Origin: Prevotella sp.
Lineage (GTDB): Bacteria > Bacteroidota > Bacteroidia > Bacteroidales > Bacteroidaceae
Direction of reading: 5' to 3'
Assembly (NCBI GenBank): GCA_017470055.1
Contig: JAFUFD010000054.1
Coordinates: forward strand, 62,001-126,000
Length of the DNA stretch: 64,000 nucleotides
The translations under genes were made by a program, and so were the position numbers. Of this stretch, positions 50,879 to 60,625 are shown in pieces; the stretch's first letter is position 1, and each line of letters begins with the position of its first letter. Below the pieces are notes generated by a model that did not search any database, was not told where the DNA came from, and was given only the letters and a program-made list of their open reading frames with translations.

Positions 50879-51226
50879 CTATTTCTTGTCTCTTAATACT
50901 GTGTCACCACTCTCACCTGTGCGGATGGAGTAAGTATCAATCACATCACTGACAAAGATACGCCCGTCGCCTATCTCCCCTGTATGCGCTACCCGCAAGA
51001 TCACCTGAACCGTAGGCTCCAATAGAACATCTCGACAGACAATCGTCAATGCCACACGCTCTATCACATCCGTGCTATACTGGACACCACGGTAAATACG
51101 CTCCTGACGAGTATGACCAACACCATGAACATCGTGGTACTCAAACCAGTCGATATCCGAACTCAACAGGGCACGCTTCACATCCCCGAACTTGGTCTTA
51201 CGGATAATTGCCTCAATCTTTTTCAT
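50879..51226 (-). CDS. P-II family nitrogen regulator
   Basis: 115-residue trimeric sensor of 2-oxoglutarate and ATP/ADP. MKKIEAIIRKTKFGDVKRAL is the first strand-helix, GVGHTRQERIYRGVQYSTDV the T-loop carrying the tyrosine that can be uridylylated in relatives, and VAHTGEIGDGRIFVSDVIDT the B-loop ATP site. First gene of the amt transcript, so it most likely gates the adjacent Amt channel. Promoter box at 51294-51302. Confidence 0.93.
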   Translation of the reverse strand: MKKIEAIIRKTKFGDVKRALLSSDIDWFEYHDVHGVGHTRQERIYRGVQYSTDVIERVALTIVCRDVLLEPTVQVILRVAHTGEIGDGRIFVSDVIDTYSIRTGESGDTVLRDKK

Positions 51227-51293
51227 ACCTTAAATACTTTAATTAATAAATATAAACAACATGTTGCAAGTTACACTTTGTATTGTTTCTGCT

Positions 51294-51302
51294 GCAAAAT
51301 TA
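51294..51302 (-). promoter_or_regulatory. -7 promoter box of the P-II/amt operon
   Basis: Minus-strand TAATTTTGC, 67 bases before the P-II ATG, leaving a leader with the palindrome CAACATGTTG. Confidence 0.65.
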
Positions 51303-51501
51303 AAACATTTTGACAGAAACTTATCTTCTTTTTACTCATTTTGTTTTTAAACTTTTCAAAATAATATCAATTTGAAAGAAACAAGCGCTTAATGGTTTCA
51401 TTTTGAAAGCAAAAAGAAAAGAAAAGTAACAAAACGAAAGTTTGGAAAACTTTCTTGTTTGAAAGTTAAACAATTTCCGCCATCCAATTGACAATTTGAT
51501 A

Positions 51502-51510
51502 TAAATTTGC
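51502..51510 (+). promoter_or_regulatory. -7 promoter box of the gltB operon
   Basis: TAAATTTGC, 40 bases before the gltB ATG. Confidence 0.7.
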
Positions 51511-51550
51511 ACCCAGAAACAAAATAAAGTAAAGCATAAAGAAGGATCAT

Positions 51551-54500
51551 ATGACAAAACGTAAACTTCAAAGCCAAGAAATGGGACTATATCAAAGCCA
51601 ATATGAGCACGATGCTTGTGGAGTGGGTATGATCGTGAATATCCATGGTAACAAGAGTCATGAGTTGGTAGACCAAGCACTCCATGTACTGGAAAACATG
51701 CGGCACCGTGGTGCTGAAGTAGGCAAAGACGGTGATGGAGCAGGTATTATGGTTCAAATTCCGCATGAGTTTATCCTACTACAGGGCATCCCTGTACCAG
51801 AGAAGGGGAAATACGGAACTGGACTGGTATTCCTTCCAAAAGAGGAAAAGGCACAGAGCGAGATTCTCAGTGTAATGATTGAGGAAATAGAACGGGAGGG
51901 ACTACAATTGATGCACCTTCGCAACGTCCCCACTAATCCCGACTGTCTGGGTGACTCTGCATTGAGCACGGAGCCTGCCATCAAGCAGGTTTTCATTACA
52001 GGTGTGAGCGACGATAAGGTAAGTGTCTTCGCGCGAACCTTATATATTATCCGCAAGAAGATAGAGCGTCGCATCTTACACAAAGACTTTTATATCTGTT
52101 CGTTAAGCAACACTAACATTATATATAAAGGCATGTTGTCGTCGATGCAGGTAAGACAGTATTTCCCTGATCTGACGAATCCTTATTTTACAAGCGGACT
52201 GGCGCTGGTGCACTCACGATTCAGCACAAACACATTCCCTACGTGGTCATTAGCCCAGCCTTTCCGCTTGTTAGCCCATAATGGAGAGATCAACACCATC
52301 CGTGGTAACCGTGGCTGGATGAAGGCAAGGGAGAGTGTCTTAAGTAGTGAGGCATTGGGAGATATCAAGCAGATATCACCCATCATCCAAGAAGGGATGT
52401 CAGACTCCGCCAGCCTGGACAACGTTCTGGAGTTCTTTGTCATGTCAGGACTCTCACTACCCCATGCCATGAGCGTACTGGTACCAGAGAGTTTCAATGA
52501 CAAGAACCCGATATCCGAAGACCTGAAGGCTTTCTACGAGTATCATTCCATTTTGATGGAGCCCTGGGACGGTCCTGCTGCCTTACTTTTCAGCGATGGA
52601 CGTTTTGCAGGTGGTATGCTGGACCGTAATGGCCTGCGACCTGCCAGATACACCATCACCAAGAGCGACACCATCATTGTGGCGAGTGAGGTGGGTGTCA
52701 TGGACTTCGACCCGACAGAGATTGCGGAAAAAGGACGTTTACAGCCTGGGAAAATTCTGCTGATTGACACTCAAGAGGGCAAAATATACTATGACGGGGA
52801 GATTAAACAGCAATTGGCTGCGGAGCACCCCTACAGACAATGGTTGAGCACCAACCGTATTCAATTAGAGAAACTGAAGTCTGGACGGCATGTGGAGAAT
52901 GCCGTCGAGAATCTGTTACAGAAAGAAGTCATGTTTGGCTATGGTGCCGAGGATATCGATGCCACAATCGTGCCAATGGCTGTCAATGGTCAGGAGCCGA
53001 CAGCCTCCATGGGGAATGACACACCACTCGCTGTGTTGTCAGACAAGCCACAGACTTTCTTCAACTATTTCCGCCAGCAGTTTGCCCAAGTAACAAACCC
53101 TGCCATTGACTCTATCCGTGAGGAACTGGTGATGTCACTCACGGAATATATCGGGCGTGTGGGTACTGGCATTCTGAATCCAGACGAAACCAATTGTAAG
53201 ATGGTACGTCTGCCCCATCCGATTCTGAACAACACCCAATTGGATATCCTCTGTAATATCCGATACAAAGGATTCAACACAATCAAGTTGCCCATCCTGT
53301 TTGATGGGAAAAAGGGGACCGATGGACTACGTGAGGCCTTGGACGCACTCTGCCATCAGGCAGAGAAATCCGTAGACGAGGGATATAATTATATCATCCT
53401 TTCCGACCGTGAGGTAGATGAGACGCATGTCGCTATCCCCAGTCTACTTGCCGTCAGTGCTGTCCACCATTATCTGACGAGTGTAGGCAAGCGAGTACAG
53501 ACAGCACTCATTGTTGAGAGTGGAGAGATTCGTGAGACGATGCATGCCGCACTATTATTAGGCTATGGAGCCAGTGCCCTATGCCCCTATATGACTTTCG
53601 CCATTCTTGCCGATCTGGTGAAACAACATAAGATACAGGAAGACTACAATACCGCTGAGACAAATTACATCAAGGCTGTGAAAAAGGGACTCTTCAAAAT
53701 TATGGCGAAGATGGGAATCTCTACTATCCGCAGTTATCGTGGTGCCAAGATCTTCGAAAGCATAGGATTGAGTGAGAACCTGCTTAAAACCTATTTTGGA
53801 ACAGAGATAAGCACTATTGGAGGTATTGGACTGGAACGGATAGCCAAAGATGCCATAGCATTACATGAAACAGCCTATAAGAACGGAACAACATTCTTAG
53901 CCAATCAAGGTCAATTTCACTGGCGTAAAGATGGAATCAGACACGCTTGGAACCCTGAGACCATAGCGACATTGCAACTTGCCACAAGAACTGGCAATTA
54001 CGAGAAATTCAAGGAGTTCTCAAAACTCGTCGATGAGAAGGAATCACCTATATTCATCCGCGACTTCTTAGTATTCAAGAAGAGTCCTATCAACATTGAC
54101 GAGGTTGAGCCTGTGGAGAAGATCGTCAAGCACTTTGTGGCAGGTGCCATGTCGTTTGGTGCACTCTCCAAAGAGGCGCATGAGGCAATTTGCCTCGCCA
54201 TGAACAAACTGGGAGCACGTTCCAACACCGGTGAGGGAGGAGAAGACTCTGAGCGTTTCCATGAAACTTTTGACGGTATCAGCCTAAATAGTAAGACCAA
54301 ACAAGTGGCAAGTGGACGCTTTGGTGTGACGACAGAATATCTGGTAAACGCAGAAGAGATACAAATCAAGGTGGCACAAGGCGCCAAGCCTGGCGAAGGT
54401 GGACAACTGCCTGGCTTTAAGGTCAATGAAGTCATTGCCAAGACCCGTCACTCCATTCCAGGCATCAGTCTCATTAGTCCCCCACCTCACCATGACATCT

Positions 54501-56026
54501 ATAGCATTGAGGACCTTGCCCAGTTGATCTTCGACCTGAAGAATGTCAATCCCAAGGCAGCCATCTCGGTGAAACTCGTCGCAGAGAGCGGTGTGGGAAC
54601 CATTGCCGCTGGTGTGGCAAAAGCAAAGGCTGACCTGATTATCATCTCTGGTGCTGAAGGAGGCACTGGTGCAAGTCCTGCCTCCAGCATGCGTTTTGCA
54701 GGTATATCTCCTGAGATCGGACTGAGCGAGACTCAGCAGACACTCGTCAAAAACGGGCTCCGCTCACAGGTAAGGCTACAGGTAGACGGACAGATCAAGA
54801 CTGGTCGTGACATCGTGTTAATGGCACTACTGGGCGCAGAGGAGTTCGGTTTCGGAACAGCGGCACTCATTGTACTGGGCTGTGTCATGATGCGCAAATG
54901 CAACCTGAACACTTGTCCGATGGGCGTGGCGACTCAGAATCCTGAGTTACGCAAGCATTTCATAGGACGTTATGAGTACCTGGTCAATTATTTCACATTC
55001 CTTGCACAAGAGGTACGAGAATACCTTGCCGAGATGGGATATAAGAGCCTGAACGATATCATAGGACATACGGAACTGATTGAGACCAAATCTTCTGTCC
55101 TTGACTTCAGTAGACTCTTGAACAAAGAGGAGGGGACGCTACACTTCACTGGCGACATTCATCAGCCAAGTGTTCCCCTTGGTATGCAGGGCACCATCCT
55201 TGACGAGCAGATGATCAGTGCCTCCACCAAAGCGATAGAAAGTGGCGAGGAAGTGAATCTCGACTACGCCATCAAGAATACCGACCGTGCCGTTGGTGCC
55301 ATGCTCTCAGGAACAATCGCCTTGAAACACGGTGAGGCAGGACTGCCTGACAACACTATCAATGTGAAGTTCAAAGGCTCTGCCGGTCAGTCGTTTGGTG
55401 CTTTCCTAACGAAAGGCATCTCTTTCAAACTGGAGGGTGAGACCAATGACTATTTTGCCAAAGGACTCTGTGGTGGACATATTGCCATTCTACCACCAAC
55501 CCGAAGCAATTTTTCCGCAGAGGACAATATCATCGCAGGAAACACTGGATTATATGGAGCCACGAGTGGCGAATTATACATCAATGGAAAGGTGGGTGAG
55601 CGTTTCGGAGTACGTAACTCTGGTGCTATTGCCGTCATCGAGGGCGCAGGCGACCATTGTTGTGAATACATGACAGGTGGACGTGTCGTCGTACTCGGTG
55701 AGACAGGGCGCAACTTTGCCGCTGGTATGTCGGGAGGTGTTGCCTACGTGTGGGACAAGCATCATACCTTCGACTACTTCTGTAACATGGATATGGTAGA
55801 GATTAATCTTGTGGAAGACAGTGTTAGCCGTAAGGAACTACATGAACTTATCCGCCAGCATTACCTATATACAGGCTCTAAACTCGCACGCACTATGCTT
55901 GATGACTGGCAACGATATGTGGAGGACTTCATCCAAGTAGTACCGATCGAGTATAAGCGTGTACTCCAGGAAGAGCAGATGAACAAACTCCGCCAGAAGA
56001 TTGCTGACATGCAGCGTGACTATTAA
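51551..56026 (+). CDS. gltB: Glutamate synthase (NADPH) large subunit
   Basis: 1491 residues. The N-terminal class II glutaminase exposes Cys23 (YEHDACGVGM) after a propeptide, and RGNRGWMKARES and HNGEINTIRG follow. The FMN-binding synthase domain has GAEGGTGASPASSMRFAGI. The 3Fe-4S cluster motif CVMMRKCNLNTCPMG has the Cx5Cx4C spacing. A C-terminal beta-helix domain is rich in Gly (GNTGLYGATSGELYINGKVG). Full length. First gene of the operon gltB-gltD-dapF-glnN. Confidence 0.97.
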   Translation: MTKRKLQSQEMGLYQSQYEHDACGVGMIVNIHGNKSHELVDQALHVLENMRHRGAEVGKDGDGAGIMVQIPHEFILLQGIPVPEKGKYGTGLVFLPKEEKAQSEILSVMIEEIEREGLQLMHLRNVPTNPDCLGDSALSTEPAIKQVFITGVSDDKVSVFARTLYIIRKKIERRILHKDFYICSLSNTNIIYKGMLSSMQVRQYFPDLTNPYFTSGLALVHSRFSTNTFPTWSLAQPFRLLAHNGEINTIRGNRGWMKARESVLSSEALGDIKQISPIIQEGMSDSASLDNVLEFFVMSGLSLPHAMSVLVPESFNDKNPISEDLKAFYEYHSILMEPWDGPAALLFSDGRFAGGMLDRNGLRPARYTITKSDTIIVASEVGVMDFDPTEIAEKGRLQPGKILLIDTQEGKIYYDGEIKQQLAAEHPYRQWLSTNRIQLEKLKSGRHVENAVENLLQKEVMFGYGAEDIDATIVPMAVNGQEPTASMGNDTPLAVLSDKPQTFFNYFRQQFAQVTNPAIDSIREELVMSLTEYIGRVGTGILNPDETNCKMVRLPHPILNNTQLDILCNIRYKGFNTIKLPILFDGKKGTDGLREALDALCHQAEKSVDEGYNYIILSDREVDETHVAIPSLLAVSAVHHYLTSVGKRVQTALIVESGEIRETMHAALLLGYGASALCPYMTFAILADLVKQHKIQEDYNTAETNYIKAVKKGLFKIMAKMGISTIRSYRGAKIFESIGLSENLLKTYFGTEISTIGGIGLERIAKDAIALHETAYKNGTTFLANQGQFHWRKDGIRHAWNPETIATLQLATRTGNYEKFKEFSKLVDEKESPIFIRDFLVFKKSPINIDEVEPVEKIVKHFVAGAMSFGALSKEAHEAICLAMNKLGARSNTGEGGEDSERFHETFDGISLNSKTKQVASGRFGVTTEYLVNAEEIQIKVAQGAKPGEGGQLPGFKVNEVIAKTRHSIPGISLISPPPHHDIYSIEDLAQLIFDLKNVNPKAAISVKLVAESGVGTIAAGVAKAKADLIIISGAEGGTGASPASSMRFAGISPEIGLSETQQTLVKNGLRSQVRLQVDGQIKTGRDIVLMALLGAEEFGFGTAALIVLGCVMMRKCNLNTCPMGVATQNPELRKHFIGRYEYLVNYFTFLAQEVREYLAEMGYKSLNDIIGHTELIETKSSVLDFSRLLNKEEGTLHFTGDIHQPSVPLGMQGTILDEQMISASTKAIESGEEVNLDYAIKNTDRAVGAMLSGTIALKHGEAGLPDNTINVKFKGSAGQSFGAFLTKGISFKLEGETNDYFAKGLCGGHIAILPPTRSNFSAEDNIIAGNTGLYGATSGELYINGKVGERFGVRNSGAIAVIEGAGDHCCEYMTGGRVVVLGETGRNFAAGMSGGVAYVWDKHHTFDYFCNMDMVEINLVEDSVSRKELHELIRQHYLYTGSKLARTMLDDWQRYVEDFIQVVPIEYKRVLQEEQMNKLRQKIADMQRDY

Positions 56027-56058
56027 AAGTAAAGACGTAAAAAGTAAAAAGGTAGAAA
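56024..56058. repeat. Seven-base repeat forming the whole gltB-gltD spacer
   Basis: Units taaaagt, aaagacg, taaaaag, taaaaag, gtagaaa. It begins with the gltB stop codon and ends on the base before the gltD ATG. Confidence 0.85.
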
Positions 56059-57411
56059 ATGGGAAATCCAAAAGCATTTTTAGAGATACACCGCCAAGAG
56101 GCTGGTTATCGTCCTATTCACGATAGAATCCACGACTTTGGGGAGGTAGAGCAGACCCTGAACACCCGTGAGCGCAAACTACAGGCAAGTCGCTGTATGG
56201 ACTGTGGCGTACCTTTCTGCCATTGGGCATGTCCCTTAGGTAACAAGCCCCCAGAGTGGAATGACGCCTTGTATAAAGGTGACTGGGAACTTGCCTATCA
56301 GTTGCTTACCGCTACCAACCCTTTCCCTGAGTTTACAGGACGTATCTGCCCAGCCCTCTGTGAGAAGGCTTGTGTGCTGAATCTTATCGAGCATGAACCT
56401 ACCACCAACCGTGAGGACGAGTGTGCCATTACAGAGGCTGCTTTTCGGGAGGGATATATCTCCGCACAGCAACCCAAGCGCAATGGAAAATGCGTTGCTG
56501 TTATTGGAGCAGGTCCTGCAGGACTTGCCGCCGCCAATGCTTTGAACCAAAAAGGTTATCAAGTGACGGTCTTTGAGAAAAGTGAGGCTGCTGGCGGACT
56601 ATTACGATATGGTATTCCTAACTTCAAACTCAATAAGGCAATTATCGACCGACGAATACGACTACTGGAAGAGGAAGGTATTGAGTTCCGCTATGGTGAG
56701 GCTGTCGACTATGCTGCTGTGTCACAGCAGCAAACAGAACAGTATGATGCCATTATCATCGCCACAGGCACTCCTACAGCACGAGATCTCAACATCCCAG
56801 GACGTGACTTAAAGGGAGTCCACCTCGCACTCGAACTACTTGCCCAACAGAACCGCGTCCTTGCCGGTATGGAGTTCGCCAAGGACGAGCGTATCACCGC
56901 AAAAGGGAAAGATGTGCTTGTCATCGGTGGCGGCGACACGGGCAGCGATTGTATTGGGACAGCACACCGCCAAGGGTGTAAGAGTGTCACACAGATTGAG
57001 ATCATGCCTAAACCCGTAGAAGGACCTGTTGACCCGAAGAACCCATGGCCTAACTTCCCTCGGACACTAAAAACAACAAGTAGTCATGAGGAAGGGTGTG
57101 TCCGCCGCTGGAACATCAACACACTGGAGTTCCTTGGAAAGGATGGTAAGTTGACGGGAGTGAAAGTTCAAGAGATTGACTGGCAACCTGACCCGAATGG
57201 TGGTCGCCCGCTAATGGCGGAAAAGGGAGAACCCGAGATTATCAAGGCAGAACTGGTATTGCTTGCCATGGGATTCCTCAGACCTGAGCATCCGCAATAC
57301 CCTGAGAACGTATTCGTATGCGGTGATGCCGCCAATGGTGCCTCACTGGTCGTACGTGCCATGGCAAGTGGTATTCAAACCGCAGAGAAAGTTGACCAAT
57401 ATTTAAAATAG
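56059..57411 (+). CDS. gltD: Glutamate synthase small subunit
   Basis: 450 residues. It feeds NADPH electrons to GltB. Cysteine clusters for two 4Fe-4S centres lie in CMDCGVPFCHWACPLGN and CPALCEKACVLN. The FAD site is VAVIGAGPAGLAAANALNQK and the NADPH site VLVIGGGDTGSDCIGTAHRQ. Full length. dapF starts on the next base after its stop. Confidence 0.96.
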   Translation: MGNPKAFLEIHRQEAGYRPIHDRIHDFGEVEQTLNTRERKLQASRCMDCGVPFCHWACPLGNKPPEWNDALYKGDWELAYQLLTATNPFPEFTGRICPALCEKACVLNLIEHEPTTNREDECAITEAAFREGYISAQQPKRNGKCVAVIGAGPAGLAAANALNQKGYQVTVFEKSEAAGGLLRYGIPNFKLNKAIIDRRIRLLEEEGIEFRYGEAVDYAAVSQQQTEQYDAIIIATGTPTARDLNIPGRDLKGVHLALELLAQQNRVLAGMEFAKDERITAKGKDVLVIGGGDTGSDCIGTAHRQGCKSVTQIEIMPKPVEGPVDPKNPWPNFPRTLKTTSSHEEGCVRRWNINTLEFLGKDGKLTGVKVQEIDWQPDPNGGRPLMAEKGEPEIIKAELVLLAMGFLRPEHPQYPENVFVCGDAANGASLVVRAMASGIQTAEKVDQYLK

Positions 57412-58227
57412 ATGAGCAAGATAAGATTTACCAAGATGCATGGAGCAGGCAACGACTATATCTATGTCGACACCATGCGATATCCTATTTCCGATCCGTC
57501 TGCCTTAGCAATCCAATGGAGTGACCGCCATCAGGGGATTGGCTCCGACGGTCTGGTACTTATTGGAGTGTCCACTGTACCTGAGGCAGATTTCTCCATG
57601 AGAATTTTCAATGCCGATGGATCAGAGGCGATGATGTGTGGGAATGCCTCCCGCTGTATTGGCAAATATCTCTACGAGCGAGGGTTGACCAGCAAAACAA
57701 GTATACGTCTGCTAACGCTCTCGGGTATCAAGACACTCCTCCTGCATGTCAGCAACGGGATAGTAGATAGTGTCACTGTCGATATGCTGGAGCCGACATT
57801 GGAGGACGACAGGCTTTATCAACCTACTGCTGGGTTGGACGAAGGCACCTTCGTGTCAATGGGTAACCCACATTATGTCATCTTCACTGATGATGTTGAC
57901 ATCGTCGAGAAGAAAGGCAGGATACTGGAGCACCATCTCGCATTCCCTGAGCGTTGTAACATAGAGTTTGCCCAAATTCTCTCTGACGGAAGCATCCGGA
58001 CTCGCGTCTGGGAACGAGGCAGTGGTATCACCTGCGCATGCGGAACAGGTGCCTGTGCCACTGCCGTCGCAGCGGTATTGACTGGACGGGCTGGTCGACA
58101 ATCAGACATCGTGATGGACGGTGGCACACTCCATATCGAGTGGAATGAGCAAGACCAACACGTCTACATGACAGGTCCCGCAGCATTTGTCTTCGATGGA
58201 GAAATAGATACAAACATTCATTCATAA
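57412..58227 (+). CDS. dapF: Diaminopimelate epimerase
   Basis: Cofactor-free racemase converting LL- to meso-diaminopimelate for peptidoglycan and lysine. The two catalytic thiols are in [10 protein letters not shown] and [26 protein letters not shown] marks the N-terminal substrate loop, and [12 protein letters not shown] is also typical. 271 residues. Zero spacing to gltD and 18 bases to glnN place it firmly inside the ammonium-assimilation operon. Confidence 0.95.
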   Translation: MSKIRFTKMHGAGNDYIYVDTMRYPISDPSALAIQWSDRHQGIGSDGLVLIGVSTVPEADFSMRIFNADGSEAMMCGNASRCIGKYLYERGLTSKTSIRLLTLSGIKTLLLHVSNGIVDSVTVDMLEPTLEDDRLYQPTAGLDEGTFVSMGNPHYVIFTDDVDIVEKKGRILEHHLAFPERCNIEFAQILSDGSIRTRVWERGSGITCACGTGACATAVAAVLTGRAGRQSDIVMDGGTLHIEWNEQDQHVYMTGPAAFVFDGEIDTNIHS

Positions 58228-58245
58228 CACAAATACAAAACAATT

Positions 58246-60462
58246 ATGGAAACATTAAGATTTCAAGTTGTCGGTGAGGCCTTCAAGAAAAAGCCACTCG
58301 ACGTAGAAGTACCCGCAGAGAGACCTGCCAGTTATTTTGGCAGAAAAGTCTTCAACCGTGAGAAGATGTATAAATACCTGCCAAAGGATGTATATGAGAA
58401 GATGATTGACGTAATGGACAATGGCACTCGACTCGACCGTCAGATTGCCGATGCCGTCGCCGCTGGCATGAAGCAATGGGCAACCGAGAACGGTGTCACC
58501 CATTATACTCATTGGTTCCAGCCTCTGACAGAGGGAACTGCGGAGAAGCACGACTCGTTCATTGAGCACGACGGCAAGGGTGGCATGGTAGAGGAGTTTA
58601 CTGGCAAACTACTCGTCCAGCAGGAGCCTGACGCCTCTTCCTTCCCCAGTGGTGGTATTCGTTCCACTTTTGAGGCACGTGGCTATTCCGCCTGGGATCC
58701 AACCTCACCAGTATTCATCATCGATGATACCCTGTGCATCCCTACCGTTTTCATCAGTTATAGCGGTGAGGCACTCGACTATAAGGCTCCCCTACTCCGT
58801 GCACTCCATGCCGTGAATGTCGCTGCCACTGACGTATGCCATTATTTCGACCCAGAAGTGAAGAAGGTGACTTCTAACCTTGGATGGGAGCAGGAGTATT
58901 TCCTCGTGGACGAGGGACTCTATGCCGCCCGTCCTGACTTGCTACTGACTGGTCGTACCCTGATGGGACATGACTCGGCAAAGAACCAGCAGATGGATGA
59001 CCACTACTTTGGAAGTATTCCCGAGCGTGTGGCTGCCTTCATGAAAGAACTGGAGATTGTCGCTCTCGAACTGGGTATTCCCTGCAAGACCCGCCATAAC
59101 GAGGTGGCTCCCAACCAGTTTGAGTTGGCACCTATTTTTGAGGAGACGAATCTTGCTGTCGACCACAACATGCTGTTGATGTCGGTGATGAAACGTGTGG
59201 CTCGTAAACATGGATTCCGTGTATTGCTCCACGAGAAGCCCTTTGCTGGTATCAATGGCAGTGGTAAGCACAACAACTGGAGCCTGTCGACGGACAATGG
59301 CGTACTACTCCATGCCCCTGGCAAGACCCCAGAGCAGAACCTGCGCTTTGCCACTTTTATCGTAGAGACGTTGATGGGTGTCTATCGACACAATGGATTG
59401 TTGAAGGCAAGTATCATGTCGGCGACCAATGCCCACCGCTTAGGTGCCAACGAGGCACCCCCTGCCATCATCTCCTCTTTCCTTGGCAAACAGGTCAGTG
59501 AACTGCTTGACCATATCGAGAAGGCTGATGTGGAGGACATCCTCGCCATGGCAGGTAAACAGGGGCTGAAGATGGACATCCCTGAGATTCCTGAACTGTT
59601 CATAGACAATACAGACCGCAACCGAACCTCTCCCTTTGCCTTCACAGGTAACCGTTTCGAGTTCCGTGCCGTGGGTAGCGAGGCTAACTGCGCTTCTGCT
59701 ATGATCGCCCTTAACAGTGCTGTCGCTGAGGCACTCGTGGATTTCAAGAAACGGGTGGACGCTCGTATTCCAGAACTGGAGAAGAAACTGGCAGGCACAG
59801 AGCACAGTGCTACTTTCCATGCTATCATTGATGTACTCCGTGAGGATATCAAGACCTGTAAACCCATCCGCTTTGACGGCAACGGCTATAGTGACGAGTG
59901 GGTTCTGGAGGCTGAGAAGCGTGGGCTCGATGTTGAGAAGTCATGTCCGAAGATCTTCGAGCGTTATCTTGATCCAGAGTCTATCAGCATGTTCGAGGGA
60001 TTGGGCGTGATGACCAAGAAGGAACTGGAGGCACGTAATGAGGTAAAATGGGAGACCTACACCAAGAAGATACAGATTGAGGCTCGTGTATTGGGCGATC
60101 TCTCCATGAACCATATCATCCCTGTTGCCACTCGCTACCAGAGCCAGTTGCTGAAGAACGTGGAGAACATGGCAGAGGTGTTCCCTGCCGATAAGGCAGA
60201 GAGACTATCGGTACGCAACCTTAAACTGATTGAGGAGGTAGCGGAACGCACTGCTTCTATTGAGCGTCAGGTAGAGGAACTGGTCAATGCCCGTAAACTT
60301 GCCAACAAAATCGAGAACGAGCACGAGAAGGCTATTGCCTACCATGACAAGGTGGAGCCGAAACTCGACGACATCCGCTACCAGATCGATAAACTCGAAC
60401 TGATCGTTGACGATGCCCTGTGGCCACTGCCCAAGTATCGTGAACTGTTGTTCATCCGATAA
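58246..60462 (+). CDS. glnN: Glutamine synthetase type III
   Basis: 738 residues, the large dodecameric GS found in Bacteroidetes. Characteristic stretches: YTHWFQPLTEGTAEKHDSFI, SSFPSGGIRSTFEARGYSAW, LGWEQEYFLVDEGLYAARPD (metal Glu), KTRHNEVAPNQFELAPIFEE, INGSGKHNNWSLSTDNG and NRTSPFAFTGNRFEFRAVGS. Full length. Last gene of the operon; together with GltBD it forms the high-affinity GS/GOGAT cycle. Confidence 0.97.
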   Translation: METLRFQVVGEAFKKKPLDVEVPAERPASYFGRKVFNREKMYKYLPKDVYEKMIDVMDNGTRLDRQIADAVAAGMKQWATENGVTHYTHWFQPLTEGTAEKHDSFIEHDGKGGMVEEFTGKLLVQQEPDASSFPSGGIRSTFEARGYSAWDPTSPVFIIDDTLCIPTVFISYSGEALDYKAPLLRALHAVNVAATDVCHYFDPEVKKVTSNLGWEQEYFLVDEGLYAARPDLLLTGRTLMGHDSAKNQQMDDHYFGSIPERVAAFMKELEIVALELGIPCKTRHNEVAPNQFELAPIFEETNLAVDHNMLLMSVMKRVARKHGFRVLLHEKPFAGINGSGKHNNWSLSTDNGVLLHAPGKTPEQNLRFATFIVETLMGVYRHNGLLKASIMSATNAHRLGANEAPPAIISSFLGKQVSELLDHIEKADVEDILAMAGKQGLKMDIPEIPELFIDNTDRNRTSPFAFTGNRFEFRAVGSEANCASAMIALNSAVAEALVDFKKRVDARIPELEKKLAGTEHSATFHAIIDVLREDIKTCKPIRFDGNGYSDEWVLEAEKRGLDVEKSCPKIFERYLDPESISMFEGLGVMTKKELEARNEVKWETYTKKIQIEARVLGDLSMNHIIPVATRYQSQLLKNVENMAEVFPADKAERLSVRNLKLIEEVAERTASIERQVEELVNARKLANKIENEHEKAIAYHDKVEPKLDDIRYQIDKLELIVDDALWPLPKYRELLFIR

Positions 60463-60506
60463 TAACAGAATGATTCAGACAACTACTTCTTTTTTGGTTG
60501 TTTGAA

Positions 60507-60618
60507 GTTTGCGAAAGGTGAGTACAGAACTATGCTTGCATGAGTTCTGTCGAACCGAAGTCAAACTCGAACGTGAGTTCAAGTTGGCGAAAGGCACCGA
60601 CGCTGTGACAGCGTCGGT
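60507..60618 (-). terminator. Two successive stem-loops after the rplY-pth-antiporter operon
   Basis: Stem 1: perfect 11-bp ACCGACGCTGT/ACAGCGTCGGT (60596-60618), followed on the minus strand by GCCTTTCGCCAAC. On the plus strand it also ends glnN (ccttatttta). Stem 2: ACAGAACTATGC/GCATgAGTTCTGT (60524-60550), followed on the minus strand by ACTCACCTTTCGCAAAC. Between them AACTC-gaacgt-GAGTT (60565-60580) forms a small third stem. Confidence 0.75.
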
Positions 60619-60625
60619 CCTTATT

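Larger units (their letters stand above)
51227..51550. promoter_or_regulatory. Divergent P-II / gltB control region
   Basis: 324 bases between divergent nitrogen operons. It contains the palindrome CAACATGTTG (51257-51266) in the P-II leader, two -7 boxes, and GAAAG/CTTTC repeats. The repeats include the perfect inverted repeat GAAAGTTT-gga-AAACTTTC (51436-51454), about 50 bases upstream of the gltB -7 box. A good candidate for a shared nitrogen-regulator binding region. Confidence 0.55.

Noticed and set aside
60463-60595. Small ncRNA gene after glnN
   Set aside because: The structures are better explained as successive terminators for the leftward operon; no promoter box reads into them.
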